DNA of 64,000 nucleotides from Pseudomonadota bacterium (GTDB taxonomy: Bacteria; Pseudomonadota; Alphaproteobacteria; Rhodobacterales; Rhodobacteraceae): contig JAIUPD010000012.1 in assembly GCA_020161615.1 (NCBI GenBank), positions 62,001-126,000 of the forward strand. Reading direction: 5' to 3'. This document shows positions 23,858 to 32,416 of this stretch, in pieces. The notes beneath the pieces are model-generated. The model searched no databases. It saw nothing but the letters and a program-made list of their open reading frames with translations, and was not told the DNA's origin. Numbering within the stretch: the stretch's first letter is position 1; the number at the start of each line of letters is the position of its first letter. The translations under genes and the position numbers were made by a program.

Positions 23858-24009
23858 GCGGGGTCAAGACCTCAGGGTCGTTGGCGGGCGGCTTCCGGGA
23901 TTTCGCGGTAGGGTTGCGGGATTTGACGGTTGATTCGCGCAAAGGTTGCGAGGCGGCCCGGCATGCCTCGCAGGATTGCGATCCCGCCTCCGTGGTCGCG
24001 CGACAAGGT

Positions 24010-24025
24010 ATGTTGGCGCCAACAT
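24010..24025. promoter_or_regulatory. Perfect 16-bp palindrome between mccB and the next gene
   Basis: ATGTTGGC-GCCAACAT is perfectly symmetric with no spacer and lies in a 240-base non-coding gap. This looks like a dimeric regulator site for an internal promoter within the carboxylase cluster. No promoter boxes are clear nearby. Confidence 0.45.
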
Positions 24026-24097
24026 TTGCATGGAACGGCGTGAAAACTGCAGGAAACGGCCCAATTTCCGCCGCAATGCGCAGGGATTTTGCCGATC

Positions 24098-24616
24098 ATG
24101 CCCCGCGTAGCCCCGCTCAGAAGCCCTCCCTCTGTCCGACGCATCCCGTCGCCCGGCGACTTGCGTGGGCTGCGGTCCAGCATGGCCCGGGAAGGGCGGC
24201 AGCGGCGGCGGCGATGGTCGACCTCGCGGATGATCCTCGTGGCGCTGGCGATGCTGGTTCTGGCACCCGTCGCGGGGGCCATCGCGGGCGGCAGCAGCAG
24301 CGGCGCCGTCGTCGCGACCACGGGCTGCCGACTTGTCTCGGTCGTGAATGGCAATACGGTCGACCTGGCTTGCCCGGGCGGCCCGGCGCGTCATCACCAT
24401 GTCATGGGCCTGTCCTCGCCGCCGGTGCTGGGCGCGCGCTGCCTGTCCGAGGCCTGGTGGGGCCTCAGGGCGCAGATCGCGCTCAGGGCGCAGGTCTGGC
24501 GGGCCAACGCGCTGAGCTTCGTCGAGGAGCCTCGCGGGCATCTGGTGCTGATGCTGGCCGATGGCATTCCGATCCAGCGCCTGGTTCCGCGGCCGCCCCC
24601 CGATCCCTGCGCCTGA
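24098..24616 (+). CDS. Membrane-anchored protein with degenerate SNase-like region
   Basis: This protein of about 172 residues has an Arg-rich N-terminal tail, one hydrophobic segment (ILVALAMLVLAPVAGAIAGG) and an external domain of about 100 residues. The order of conserved pieces resembles staphylococcal-nuclease (thermonuclease) domains: LVSVVNGNTVDLACPG for the V-DGDTI-L strand, VMGLSSPP for RI-G-DAPE, and CLSEAWWGLRAQIALRAQV for the C-E-G-A helix. The catalytic Asp/Arg/Glu positions look replaced, so nuclease activity is unlikely. The start is uncertain (ATG 24098, ATG 24182 or TTG 24089). It sits between the two MCC subunit genes. Confidence 0.5.
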   Translation: MPRVAPLRSPPSVRRIPSPGDLRGLRSSMAREGRQRRRRWSTSRMILVALAMLVLAPVAGAIAGGSSSGAVVATTGCRLVSVVNGNTVDLACPGGPARHHHVMGLSSPPVLGARCLSEAWWGLRAQIALRAQVWRANALSFVEEPRGHLVLMLADGIPIQRLVPRPPPDPCA

Positions 24617-24776
24617 CGCGCGGGCTGGCCGCGCCCCGCGCCTGCTGTCCCGAGACGCCGATCTGCACCGCCGCCGGTCCAGACCGCGCGGCTCTTTCGG
24701 CATTTCCCCTTTCCCCCCATGACCTGGCCGGTGCCCAAGGCGCCGCGCCGGGCGCCGTCCGACCGGAGGTCCGCCC

Positions 24777-26708
24777 ATGTTCGACTGCATCCTGATCGCC
24801 AACCGCGGCGAGATCGCCTGCCGCGTGATCCGCTCGGCCCGTGCCCTGGGCGTGCGCACCATCGCGGTCTATTCCGACGCCGATGCGGGCGCCGCCCATG
24901 TGGCGCTGGCCGACCAGGCGGTGCATATCGGCGGGCCGCGCCCGGCCGACAGCTATCTGCGCGGCGACCGGATCATCGCCGCAGCGCTGGCCACCGGGGC
25001 CAAGGCCATTCATCCGGGCTACGGCTTCCTGTCGGAAAACCCCGATTTCGTCGAGGCGGTCGAGGCCGCGGGCCTGACCTTCATCGGCCCCTCGGCCCGC
25101 GCGATCCGCGCCATGGGGCTGAAGGATGCGGCCAAGGCCTTGATGCAGGAGGCGGGCGTGCCGGTGGTGCCGGGCTACATGGGCGCCAACCAAGACCCCG
25201 AGCATCTGGCAGGCGCGGCCGATGGCGTGGGCTATCCGGTGCTGATCAAGGCCGTGGCGGGCGGCGGCGGCAAGGGCATGCGGCTGGTCGAGCGGCCGCA
25301 GGATTTCCGCGCCGCGCTGGAAAGTGCGCAGGGCGAGGCCGCCACCGCCTTCGGCAATGCCGCAGTCCTGATCGAGAAATACATCCAGCAGCCGCGCCAT
25401 ATCGAGGTGCAGGTCTTCGGCGACGGCACCCGCGCCGTCCATCTCTTCGAGCGCGATTGCTCGCTGCAACGCCGCCATCAGAAGGTGATCGAGGAAGCGC
25501 CCGCGCCCGGCATGACCGACGCGATGCGCGCCGCCATGGGTCAGGCCGCCGTCCGGGCGGCCGAGGCGATCGGCTACAAGGGGGCCGGCACGGTCGAGTT
25601 CATCGTCGACGGCTCGCGCGGCCTCAGGCCGGACGGGTTCTGGTTCATGGAGATGAATACCCGGCTTCAGGTCGAACATCCGGTGACGGAGCTGATCACC
25701 GGCGTCGATCTGGTGGAATGGCAGTTGCGCGTGGCCTCGGGTGAGGATCTGCCCGCGCGGCAGGAGGATCTGGCGATCCAAGGTCATGCTTTCGAGGCGC
25801 GGCTCTATGCCGAGGATGTCCCGGCGGGCTTCCTGCCCGCGACCGGCACCCTCACGCATCTGGTCTTCCCCGAGGGCGCGCGCATCGATTCGGGCGTGCG
25901 GCCGGGTGACACGATCAGCCCCTGGTACGACCCGATGATCGCCAAGGTCATCACCCATGGCCCGACCCGCGCCGTGGCCCTGACCCGGCTGCGCGCCGCG
26001 CTGGAGGGCACGCAGGTGGCGGGGTCGGTCACGAACCTCGCCTTCCTTGGCGCGCTGACCCGGCACGAGGGGTTCGCGCGGGGCGAGGTCGATACCGGCC
26101 TCATCGGCCGCGACATCGCCAGCCTCACCGCCGAGCCGCCGGTCGAGGATGCGATTGTGGCGCTGGCCGCGCTGACCGCGGCCGGGGCAGGGCAAGGCGG
26201 GGCGCTGGAGGGCTTCGCCCTTTGGACGCCGCTGCGCCAGACGGTCGCCCTGGAACTGGGCGAGCAGCGCTGGAATGTCGTTCTGACCCGCACCGCACCC
26301 AATTGGACGCTGCGGATCGGCGCGCGAGAGCTGGAGGCCGAGCGCCGCGCCGGTCAATGGTGGATCGACGGCATCCGCGCGCCCGAGGCGGCGGTGGTCG
26401 GGGGTGGCAAGGTTTCGGTCTTCGGGGCGCGCATCGTGCATTTCACCCTCCCCGATCCCCTGGCGCGCGAGGCGGATGCCGGTGCCGCCGCGGGCGTCGT
26501 GCTGGCGCCGATGCCGGGGCTGGTGAAGGCGGTCTTCGTCACCAAGGGCGAGGCGGTGGCCAAGGGCGCCCGTCTTGCGGTACTGGAGGCGATGAAGATG
26601 GAACACACCCTGACCGCCGGTCGCGACGGCATCGTCGCGGAAGTGCTGGCCGGCGCGGGCCAGCAGGTCGAGGCGGGTGCCGCCCTGATCGCGCTGGAAG
26701 ACGAATGA
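24777..26708 (+). CDS. mccA: Methylcrotonoyl-CoA carboxylase alpha subunit (biotin carboxylase and BCCP)
   Basis: The 643-residue subunit contains an N-terminal biotin carboxylase with LIANRGEIACRVIRSA and the ATP-grasp motif GGGGKGMRLV. MEMNTRLQVEHPVTE follows, then a linker of about 110 residues, and finally a biotinyl domain with EAMKMEHT (biotinylated lysine K607). It carboxylates its own biotin with bicarbonate and ATP and hands the group to the beta subunit. Size and order match alpha subunits of MCC. The ATG follows GGAGGTCCGCC. A DUF455 gene starts 10 bases after its stop. Confidence 0.94.
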   Translation: MFDCILIANRGEIACRVIRSARALGVRTIAVYSDADAGAAHVALADQAVHIGGPRPADSYLRGDRIIAAALATGAKAIHPGYGFLSENPDFVEAVEAAGLTFIGPSARAIRAMGLKDAAKALMQEAGVPVVPGYMGANQDPEHLAGAADGVGYPVLIKAVAGGGGKGMRLVERPQDFRAALESAQGEAATAFGNAAVLIEKYIQQPRHIEVQVFGDGTRAVHLFERDCSLQRRHQKVIEEAPAPGMTDAMRAAMGQAAVRAAEAIGYKGAGTVEFIVDGSRGLRPDGFWFMEMNTRLQVEHPVTELITGVDLVEWQLRVASGEDLPARQEDLAIQGHAFEARLYAEDVPAGFLPATGTLTHLVFPEGARIDSGVRPGDTISPWYDPMIAKVITHGPTRAVALTRLRAALEGTQVAGSVTNLAFLGALTRHEGFARGEVDTGLIGRDIASLTAEPPVEDAIVALAALTAAGAGQGGALEGFALWTPLRQTVALELGEQRWNVVLTRTAPNWTLRIGARELEAERRAGQWWIDGIRAPEAAVVGGGKVSVFGARIVHFTLPDPLAREADAGAAAGVVLAPMPGLVKAVFVTKGEAVAKGARLAVLEAMKMEHTLTAGRDGIVAEVLAGAGQQVEAGAALIALEDE

Positions 26709-26718
26709 CGGAAGACCC

Positions 26719-27573
26719 ATGACCGACCTGCCCGCCACCCTTGCCGCCTGCGCCGATGCGGTGCTGACCACCGCCGACGGCCGCGCCAAGACCGCCCTGT
26801 CGAAGCGCTGTGCCGAGGCGTGGTTCGCGGGCCGGGCGGCGGGCAATCCCATGCCCCTGGGCACCGGCAACCCCCCCGACAATCCGGCGCGGCCGGAAAA
26901 GCCCGAACTCCTGAATCCCCGCGACATGCCGCGCCGCCGGCCCGGCAGCGCCGCGGGGCGGCTGGCGCTGCTGCATGCGGTGGCGCATATCGAGCTGAAC
27001 GCGGTCGATCTGCATTGGGACATCATCGCCCGGTTCACCGCGACGAAGATGCCGATGGGTTTCTACGACGACTGGGTGAAGGCCGCGGCCGAGGAATCGA
27101 AGCATTTCAACCTGGTCTGCGACGTGCTTGAGAGTCTGGGCTCGCATTACGGCGCCTTGCCGGCCCATGCCTTCATGTGGCGCGCGGCCTCGGACACCCG
27201 CGACGACCTGCTGGGGCGCCTTGCCGTGGTGCCGATGGTGCTCGAGGCTCGGGGACTCGATGTCACCCCGTCGATGATCGGCCTCTTCCAAAAAGCCGAC
27301 CTGCCGGGTGCCGTTTCCGCCTTGGAAACAATCTATGCCGAAGAGGTCGGCCATGTCGCCTATGGCTCCAAATGGTTCCTCTTCCTCTGCGGTCGGGCTG
27401 ACATCGACCCCAAGGAGGCCTTCCACGATCTGGTGCGGCGCTATTTCCACGGCGCGCTGAAGCCACCCTTCAATGAAGAAAAGCGGGCCGAGGCCGGGAT
27501 TCCCCCTGATTTCTACTGGCCGCTGGCCGATCAGGTGTCACCGGCGGGGAACAGCCTCAACACAAAGCCGTAA
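26719..27573 (+). CDS. DUF455 ferritin-like protein
   Basis: The 284-residue soluble protein has the helical ferritin-like pattern of DUF455: HAVAHIELNAVDLHWD, then AAEESKHFNLVCDVLE, then EARGLDVTP, then ETIYAEEVGHVAYGSKWF. The Glu/His spacing (E-x-N, E-x2-H, E-x2-H) suggests a di-iron or dimanganese carboxylate centre. The function of the family is not established. It is close enough to mccA (10 bases) to be co-transcribed. After it, a 172-base gap holds a GGCGG-TTTTT-CGCC-like hairpin and the leader of the next gene. Confidence 0.82.
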   Translation: MTDLPATLAACADAVLTTADGRAKTALSKRCAEAWFAGRAAGNPMPLGTGNPPDNPARPEKPELLNPRDMPRRRPGSAAGRLALLHAVAHIELNAVDLHWDIIARFTATKMPMGFYDDWVKAAAEESKHFNLVCDVLESLGSHYGALPAHAFMWRAASDTRDDLLGRLAVVPMVLEARGLDVTPSMIGLFQKADLPGAVSALETIYAEEVGHVAYGSKWFLFLCGRADIDPKEAFHDLVRRYFHGALKPPFNEEKRAEAGIPPDFYWPLADQVSPAGNSLNTKP

Positions 27574-27745
27574 GCGATTCGATTTCGGCGGTTTTTCGCC
27601 GATCCGGCGGAACGTTGCCGATGCAAGGGGAACCGCCCGGCCAAAACGGTTGCCTGCCTGAAAAGCGCTCGTTAACAGTTTCTCCAACCTCCGCGGCCGT
27701 GGTCAGCGGAGGGTAACCTGCGCCGTTCAATCGCGAGGGGGACCT

Positions 27746-29077
27746 GTGAGGGCCTGGATCGACCACCTGAATACCAAGCTCGAGCGCTTTCTGCCCGAGA
27801 AACGCCTGTTCCTGCGTTCCGAGACCAGCACCCGGTTCGTCCGTCTGCGCCCCGTCGCGCAAGCCTCTATCCTGGCCATCGCCTCGGGGTATATGGCCTG
27901 GAGCCTGATCGCCACCTCGATCCTGTTCTTCGAGGTGATCGGCTCGAACGACCTGCGCGAAAGCGCGCGACGCGAGCAAAGCTATTTCGAGACCCGCCTG
28001 AACGAGATGGCCGTGCAGCGTGACAACGCGCTGGCCGAAGTTCAGGCTTCGTACCGCCGGTATGGCGAGGCGATGGACCGCGTGGCCAACATGCAGACCG
28101 CGCTGATGGAGGGCGAGCAGCGCAACGCCGAACTGACCCGCGGCATCGACGCCCTGCAGGCCACACTGCACAGCACCGCCGCCGCCCGCGACCAGGCCGA
28201 GGCGCAGCTTGCCGAACTGGAAGCGCTGGACGCCAATTCCCAGTTGGCCCAGGCGACCGAGGACCTCGATGAGGTCGAACAGACCCTCGATTTTGTGCTG
28301 ACCGCGCTGGACCGGACCGCGCAGGAGCGTGAACAGATCCGCGCCGTGGCCGATGGCGCCGCCCGTCAGGCCGAGCATCTGGCGCTGGAATACCGGCTGA
28401 TCCAGGACCGCAACACGCGCATCTTTACCCAGCTGGAACAGGCGGTCGAAAGCTCGATCCAGCCGCTGGAGCGGATGTTCAGTGCCGCCGGCCTGTCATC
28501 CGAGACCCTGCTGCGGCAGGTGCGGGCGGGCTATCAGACGCGCTCGGCCTCGCTGCAACCCATTTCGATCTCGACCTCGGGCACCATCGATCCCAATTCC
28601 GACGAGGTGCGCGCCAATTCGGTGCTCGCCGCGCTCGAGGAAATCGACGCCTACCGCATCGCGCTGCAACGCACCCCCTTCGCGCTGCCTGTTACCAGCG
28701 TGCGCGTCAACTCGCCCTTCGGCTATCGCCGCGACCCGATCACGGGCGGTCGGCGGCTTCATGCCGGTCAGGATTTCGGCGGCGCCCGGGGCACGGCGAT
28801 CCATGCCACGGCCGATGGAACCGTCAGTTTCGCTGGCCGGCAAAGCGGTTACGGCAATCTGGTGATCATCCAGCACGACTTCGGCTTCGAGACCCGCTAC
28901 GCCCATCTCAGTAGCATCGGCGTGAGAGAGGGCCAAAGGGTCTCGCGCGGGGACCGGATCGGTGGTATGGGCTCGACTGGCCGCTCGACGGGCACGCATC
29001 TGCACTACGAGATCCGTGTCGGTGGCAACCCCATCAACCCCATGACCTACATAAGGGCAGCACAGAATGTTTTCTAA
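27746..29077 (+). CDS. M23-family peptidoglycan peptidase with coiled coil
   Basis: The 443-residue protein has one N-terminal membrane segment (about residues 38-62), a long coiled-coil region (about 75-225) and a C-terminal LytM/M23 domain. The zinc ligands are in place: HAGQD with H339 and D343, and HLHYE with H418 and H420. It would be anchored in the inner membrane and cleave or regulate peptidoglycan crosslinks. The GTG start follows a GAGGGGG ribosome site. Its end overlaps the bactofilin gene by 11 bases. This M23-bactofilin pairing is known to control local wall synthesis and cell shape in Proteobacteria. Confidence 0.92.
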   Translation: MRAWIDHLNTKLERFLPEKRLFLRSETSTRFVRLRPVAQASILAIASGYMAWSLIATSILFFEVIGSNDLRESARREQSYFETRLNEMAVQRDNALAEVQASYRRYGEAMDRVANMQTALMEGEQRNAELTRGIDALQATLHSTAAARDQAEAQLAELEALDANSQLAQATEDLDEVEQTLDFVLTALDRTAQEREQIRAVADGAARQAEHLALEYRLIQDRNTRIFTQLEQAVESSIQPLERMFSAAGLSSETLLRQVRAGYQTRSASLQPISISTSGTIDPNSDEVRANSVLAALEEIDAYRIALQRTPFALPVTSVRVNSPFGYRRDPITGGRRLHAGQDFGGARGTAIHATADGTVSFAGRQSGYGNLVIIQHDFGFETRYAHLSSIGVREGQRVSRGDRIGGMGSTGRSTGTHLHYEIRVGGNPINPMTYIRAAQNVF

Positions 29078-29717
29078 GAGCAGGATCAACGAAACCGCCG
29101 GCCGCGCGGAAGCTGCGCGCGCGTCCGAATCGGCAGCGTCCGCGCCGGTCTCGGCGCCGGTCTCGCGGCCCTCGCTCGATCTGGGCGGCAACAGCATGGG
29201 GGCGGGTTCCGCGCCGAAACCGAAGCCCGCGGCCTCGGTCCTGTCCGCCGATCTGCAGATCTCGGGCAATATCCGCACCTCCGGCGATGTGGTGATCGAG
29301 GGCGTCGTTGATGGCGACATCCGCGCGCATCTGTTGACCGTGGGCGAAAGCGCCACCATCCGCGGCGAGATCATCGCCGATGATATCGTGATCAACGGCC
29401 GCGTCATCGGCCGGGTGCGCGGTCTCAAGGTCCGTCTGACCTCGACCGCGCGCGTCGAAGGCGACATCATCCACAAGACCATCGCCATCGAATCGGGCGC
29501 CCATTTCGAGGGGTCCGTGCAGCGTCAGGACGATCCGCTGGCGGCTTCTGGCCAGTCGGCCTCGGCCGCTGCCACCGCCTCGTCGGCGCCCCGTCCGGCC
29601 GCGGCTGCGCCGCAACCGGCGGCCGCGCCCGCCCCGGCGGCACGGCCCTCGATGCCCGCCGAAGCCTCGCGCCCCGCCGCGCCCAAGGCGCCGATGGACA
29701 GCAAGGCCTCGCAATAA
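29067..29717 (+). CDS. Bactofilin (polymer-forming cytoskeletal protein)
   Basis: The 216-residue protein has the right-handed beta-helical bactofilin core (about residues 50-155), with repeats such as SADLQISGNIRTSGDVVIEG, DGDIRAHLLTVGESATIRG and EIIADDIVINGRVIG. It is flanked by low-complexity Ala/Pro/Ser tails. Bactofilins polymerise without nucleotide and localise wall enzymes. The start lies inside the end of the M23 gene, so the two are translationally coupled. A strong hairpin terminator follows. Confidence 0.93.
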   Translation: MFSKSRINETAGRAEAARASESAASAPVSAPVSRPSLDLGGNSMGAGSAPKPKPAASVLSADLQISGNIRTSGDVVIEGVVDGDIRAHLLTVGESATIRGEIIADDIVINGRVIGRVRGLKVRLTSTARVEGDIIHKTIAIESGAHFEGSVQRQDDPLAASGQSASAAATASSAPRPAAAAPQPAAAPAPAARPSMPAEASRPAAPKAPMDSKASQ

Positions 29718-29740
29718 GCCCTGGGCGATCCAGAGATTTG

Positions 29741-29768
29741 AAACGGGGGGTCGCTGGCCCCCCGTTTT
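29741..29768. terminator. Bidirectional intrinsic terminator
   Basis: Stem AAACGGGGGG/CCCCCCGTTT with a 7-base loop, flanked by A and T runs on opposite sides. It sits in the 61-base gap between the convergent bactofilin and DUF2189 genes and can serve both. Confidence 0.88.
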
Positions 29769-29778
29769 GCCTTTGCGC

Positions 29779-30579
29779 TCAGCCTTCGGGTGGCAGAAGG
29801 CGTCGGTAGAGGTGCCAGCTTGCATGCCCGAAGACCGGCAGCACCACGAAGAGCCCCAGGAACAACGGCAGCATCCCCAGGAACAGCGCCCCGGCGATGA
29901 TCGCGGCCCAGAGGGCCATGGTCACCGGATTGGCGGTGACGCAGCCGAAGCTGGCGATCATGGCGCTGATGAAATCGACCTCGCGATCCAGGATCAGCGG
30001 CAGGCTGACGACGGTCAGCGCATAGAAGAGCGTCGCCATCACCCCGCCGATGACCGAGCCGACCAGCAGCATCATCAGCCCGTTCCCGGACAGCAGCATC
30101 GCCCAGGTCGAGCCGGTGATCGGCGCCAGGCCGAAGAAGAGCGCAAAGATCGTATGGGCGATGAAGACCCAGAACATGAAGACCAGCATGACGAACATCG
30201 CCATCGACGGCACCTGCCGGTCCTTCTGCGCGAAGACGATGGCGAAGACCGAGCGCAGGCCAAGGGGCTGGCCCGCCTCCAGACGCCGGCTGACCTCGTA
30301 GAGCCCGGTCGCGGCGAAGGGGGCGAGGATCGGGAAACCCACGGCGATGGGGATGAACCAGTATTCCGCGGCAGAGGCGGCGAAGATCGCGTACATGATC
30401 AGCCCGCCCAGGACATAGACGGCGCTGAAGACGATCCCGTAGAAGGGCGCGCGGCGGAAATCCCGCCAGCCCAGTGCCAGAACCTCGCGCAGGGTGGCCG
30501 GAGTGATCGCGGCGGGGGGCGGGATGGTCGAGGGTTCGGCCGCCAGCCGCCCCGCCGGTTCGGGTTGTGTGTCGGTCAA
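29779..30579 (-). CDS. DUF2189 integral membrane protein
   Basis: The protein has 266 residues from a TTG start at 30579, which is preceded by an ideal GGGAGGAGCC ribosome site. The in-frame ATG further upstream (30654) has none. It contains about six hydrophobic segments, with LALGWRDFRRAPFYGIVFSA, FAATGLYEVSRRLEAGQPL and a C-terminal PVFGHASWHLYRRL motif, which characterise DUF2189. The family is common in Alphaproteobacteria and of unknown function. Confidence 0.85.
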   Translation of the reverse strand: MTDTQPEPAGRLAAEPSTIPPPAAITPATLREVLALGWRDFRRAPFYGIVFSAVYVLGGLIMYAIFAASAAEYWFIPIAVGFPILAPFAATGLYEVSRRLEAGQPLGLRSVFAIVFAQKDRQVPSMAMFVMLVFMFWVFIAHTIFALFFGLAPITGSTWAMLLSGNGLMMLLVGSVIGGVMATLFYALTVVSLPLILDREVDFISAMIASFGCVTANPVTMALWAAIIAGALFLGMLPLFLGLFVVLPVFGHASWHLYRRLLPPEG

Positions 30580-30725
30580 AGGCTCCTCCCTCGGCGCCGC
30601 GAGACGGACCGCGCCGGCGCCCTGCAAGGCTAGCACAGGCGGGCGGGCGATCAATCGTCAAGCGCAGGCACCGGCTAGGCAACGGCGCCGCCCGGTGGCA
30701 GCATGGGGGCAGGGAGGTACCCGCC

Positions 30726-30887
30726 ATGGATCCGGTGACGATGAGCTATTACGCCGCCGTCTGCGCCGCGCTGGGATACGGCGCGGGCGGCATCCGTTCG
30801 AAAGCGCTGCGCATCGGGCTGGGCGTGGCCGTGGGGCTGGCCGCGGCGGCGCTTTTGCCCTGGATCAGGGCGCAGATGGGCGTCTGA
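30726..30887 (+). CDS. Small membrane protein, 53 aa
   Basis: The short protein MDPVTMSYYAAVCAALGYGA continues with a charged IRSKALRIG and then a hydrophobic GVAVGLAAAALLPWI helix, ending RAQMGV. GGGAGG lies 13 bases upstream of the ATG. Two hydrophobic segments with a positive loop suggest a hairpin inner-membrane protein. I do not recognise it. It is divergent from the DUF2189 gene. Confidence 0.55.
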   Translation: MDPVTMSYYAAVCAALGYGAGGIRSKALRIGLGVAVGLAAAALLPWIRAQMGV

Positions 30888-30996
30888 GCCCGAAACGCGA
30901 AAAAACGTAGGGTAACTTTGAACCTTTTGCCGGGCTCGGGCGTCTTATCTGTAACCGCGCCCTGATGGCGCGCCCCGAGAAACCGGAGTACCTGCC

Positions 30997-31158
30997 ATGA
31001 CCCGCATTCCTGCCCCGCGCGCCTCGTTCGACCTCTACGACGATCTGATGGCGATTTCGCGCCTCGATGCCACGCTCAGCGCCAGCCGTCGGCACAATGC
31101 CCCGAAAGTCAAGGACTTCAGCCTGCTGGCGAAATTCGTCCCCGGCCTGAAGCTGTGA
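30997..31158 (+). CDS. Small soluble protein, 53 aa
   Basis: A 53-codon ORF from ATG 30997 to TGA 31158 encodes MTRIPAPRASFDLYDDLMAI followed by SRLDATLSASRRHNAPKVKD and FSLLAKFVPGLKL. A CCGGAG ribosome site lies 10 bases upstream. It is mixed in charge with no membrane segment, and its codon use is like the neighbours'. No family is recognised. The 109-base leader (30888-30996) has A+T-rich TTGAAC and TTATCT words that could be promoter elements with poor spacing. Confidence 0.5.
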   Translation: MTRIPAPRASFDLYDDLMAISRLDATLSASRRHNAPKVKDFSLLAKFVPGLKL

Positions 31159-31216
31159 TCTGACGCCACGCCGGGCAGCCGCCCGGGCAAGGACGTCCCG
31201 GCGCTGACCGGCGCAC

Positions 31217-31230
31217 TTGACCGACATCAA
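31217..31230 (+). promoter_or_regulatory. FnrL/FNR-type site and promoter of the cytochrome c peroxidase gene
   Basis: TTGA-CCGACA-TCAA matches the FNR half-site pattern TTGA-N6-TCAA. A -10-like TATGAC lies at 31254-31259, placing the likely start near 31265 and the box centre at about -42. This is the class II activator position. The implied leader of about 16 bases ends at the ATG at 31282. FNR/Anr control of di-haem peroxidase genes is established in other Proteobacteria; here it is inferred. Confidence 0.7.
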
Positions 31231-31281
31231 GGCGCGCGTGAGTTATCCGAGTGTATGACTCGGAAAAACCCGCGAGAGCCC

Positions 31282-32415
31282 ATGCGACCCGTCCTGCCGA
31301 CCCTGATCCTGCTGGCGGCCCTTGCCGTTCCCGGTGCGGCCCCCACCCAGACCACCATCCTGTCGAGTCCCGAGGCTCTGGGCCGCGCGCTGTTCTTCGA
31401 TCCCGATCTGTCCCTGAACCGGACGCAATCCTGCGCCTCGTGTCATGACCCGGACCACGCCTTCAGCGATCCGCGCGGCGCCGCTTCGACGGGCGATGAC
31501 GGGATCTCGCTGGGCGACCGCAACGCCCCTACCGCCCTCTATGCCGCGCTGATCCCGCCCTTCGGCCGTGATACCGAGGGCCACTGGGCCGGCGGGCAAT
31601 TCCACGATGGCCGCGCCGCCACGCTGGAAGATCAGGCCGCCGGACCACCCTTGAATCCGATCGAGATGGGCATGCCCGATCGCGCCGCGGTCGTCGCCCG
31701 CCTGCGCGCGAACCCTGAATACGCCGCCGCTTTCCCGGCGCTCTTCGGCGCGGGGGTGCTGGACGATCCCGATACGGGCTACGCCGCCCTGACCCGCGCC
31801 ATCGCCGCCTATGAGCGGACGCCCGAACTCGCGCCCTTCGACTCGCGCTATGACAGGTTCCTGCGCGGCGAGATCGAGCTAACCGCGGAGGAGGAGCTGG
31901 GTCGCGTCCTCTTCTTCTCGCAGCAATTCACCAATTGCGCGCTCTGCCATCAGTTCGGCACACGGGCCATGGACCCGGCCGAGACCTTCACCAACCACCG
32001 CTATTTCAACATCGGCACGCCCGAGAACACAGACCTGCGGGCGGTGAACGGGGCCAGCGGCCTTGACGCGGGCTTGCAGCAGAACCCGGCCGTTGCGGGC
32101 GATCCGTCGACGCGCGGCCAGTTCCGGGTCCCGACGCTGCGCAATGTGGCGGTGACCGGCCCCTATATGCACAACGGCGTCTTCCGGGAGCTGCGGACGG
32201 TGATCTTGTTCTACAACAGCAATAACACCCGCAATCCCCAGCGGCATATCAACCCCGAAACGGGCGCCCCCTTCGACCCGCCCCCGGTGCCCGAGACGCT
32301 GGCGATGGAGGAACTGACGCATGGACCGGCGCTGAACGACCAGCGGATCGACGCGCTGGTCGCCTTTCTGCGGACCCTGACGGATGCCCGTTACGAGCCC
32401 TTGCTCGACCCGTGA
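31282..32415 (+). CDS. Di-haem cytochrome c peroxidase (MauG/CcpA superfamily)
   Basis: This is a 377-residue periplasmic enzyme with a Sec signal peptide (LILLAALAVPGAAP) and two c-type haem sites, CASCH (C51, C54, H55) and CALCH (C219, C222, H223). GRALFFDPDLSLN and VAVTGPYMHNGVFRELR are typical of bacterial cytochrome c peroxidases. It reduces hydrogen peroxide with electrons from cytochrome c. The ATG at 31282 is preferred to 31255, because the latter lies inside the -10 element of the FNR-type promoter. The small distance to prfB (convergent, 1 base) leaves no room for a separate terminator. Confidence 0.9.
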   Translation: MRPVLPTLILLAALAVPGAAPTQTTILSSPEALGRALFFDPDLSLNRTQSCASCHDPDHAFSDPRGAASTGDDGISLGDRNAPTALYAALIPPFGRDTEGHWAGGQFHDGRAATLEDQAAGPPLNPIEMGMPDRAAVVARLRANPEYAAAFPALFGAGVLDDPDTGYAALTRAIAAYERTPELAPFDSRYDRFLRGEIELTAEEELGRVLFFSQQFTNCALCHQFGTRAMDPAETFTNHRYFNIGTPENTDLRAVNGASGLDAGLQQNPAVAGDPSTRGQFRVPTLRNVAVTGPYMHNGVFRELRTVILFYNSNNTRNPQRHINPETGAPFDPPPVPETLAMEELTHGPALNDQRIDALVAFLRTLTDARYEPLLDP

Positions 32416-32416
32416 C

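Noticed and set aside
24483..27038. 851-codon minus-strand open frame opposite mccA
   Set aside because: Shadow of the highly G+C-rich mccA frame; rich in Arg/Gln/Gly with no recognisable motif.
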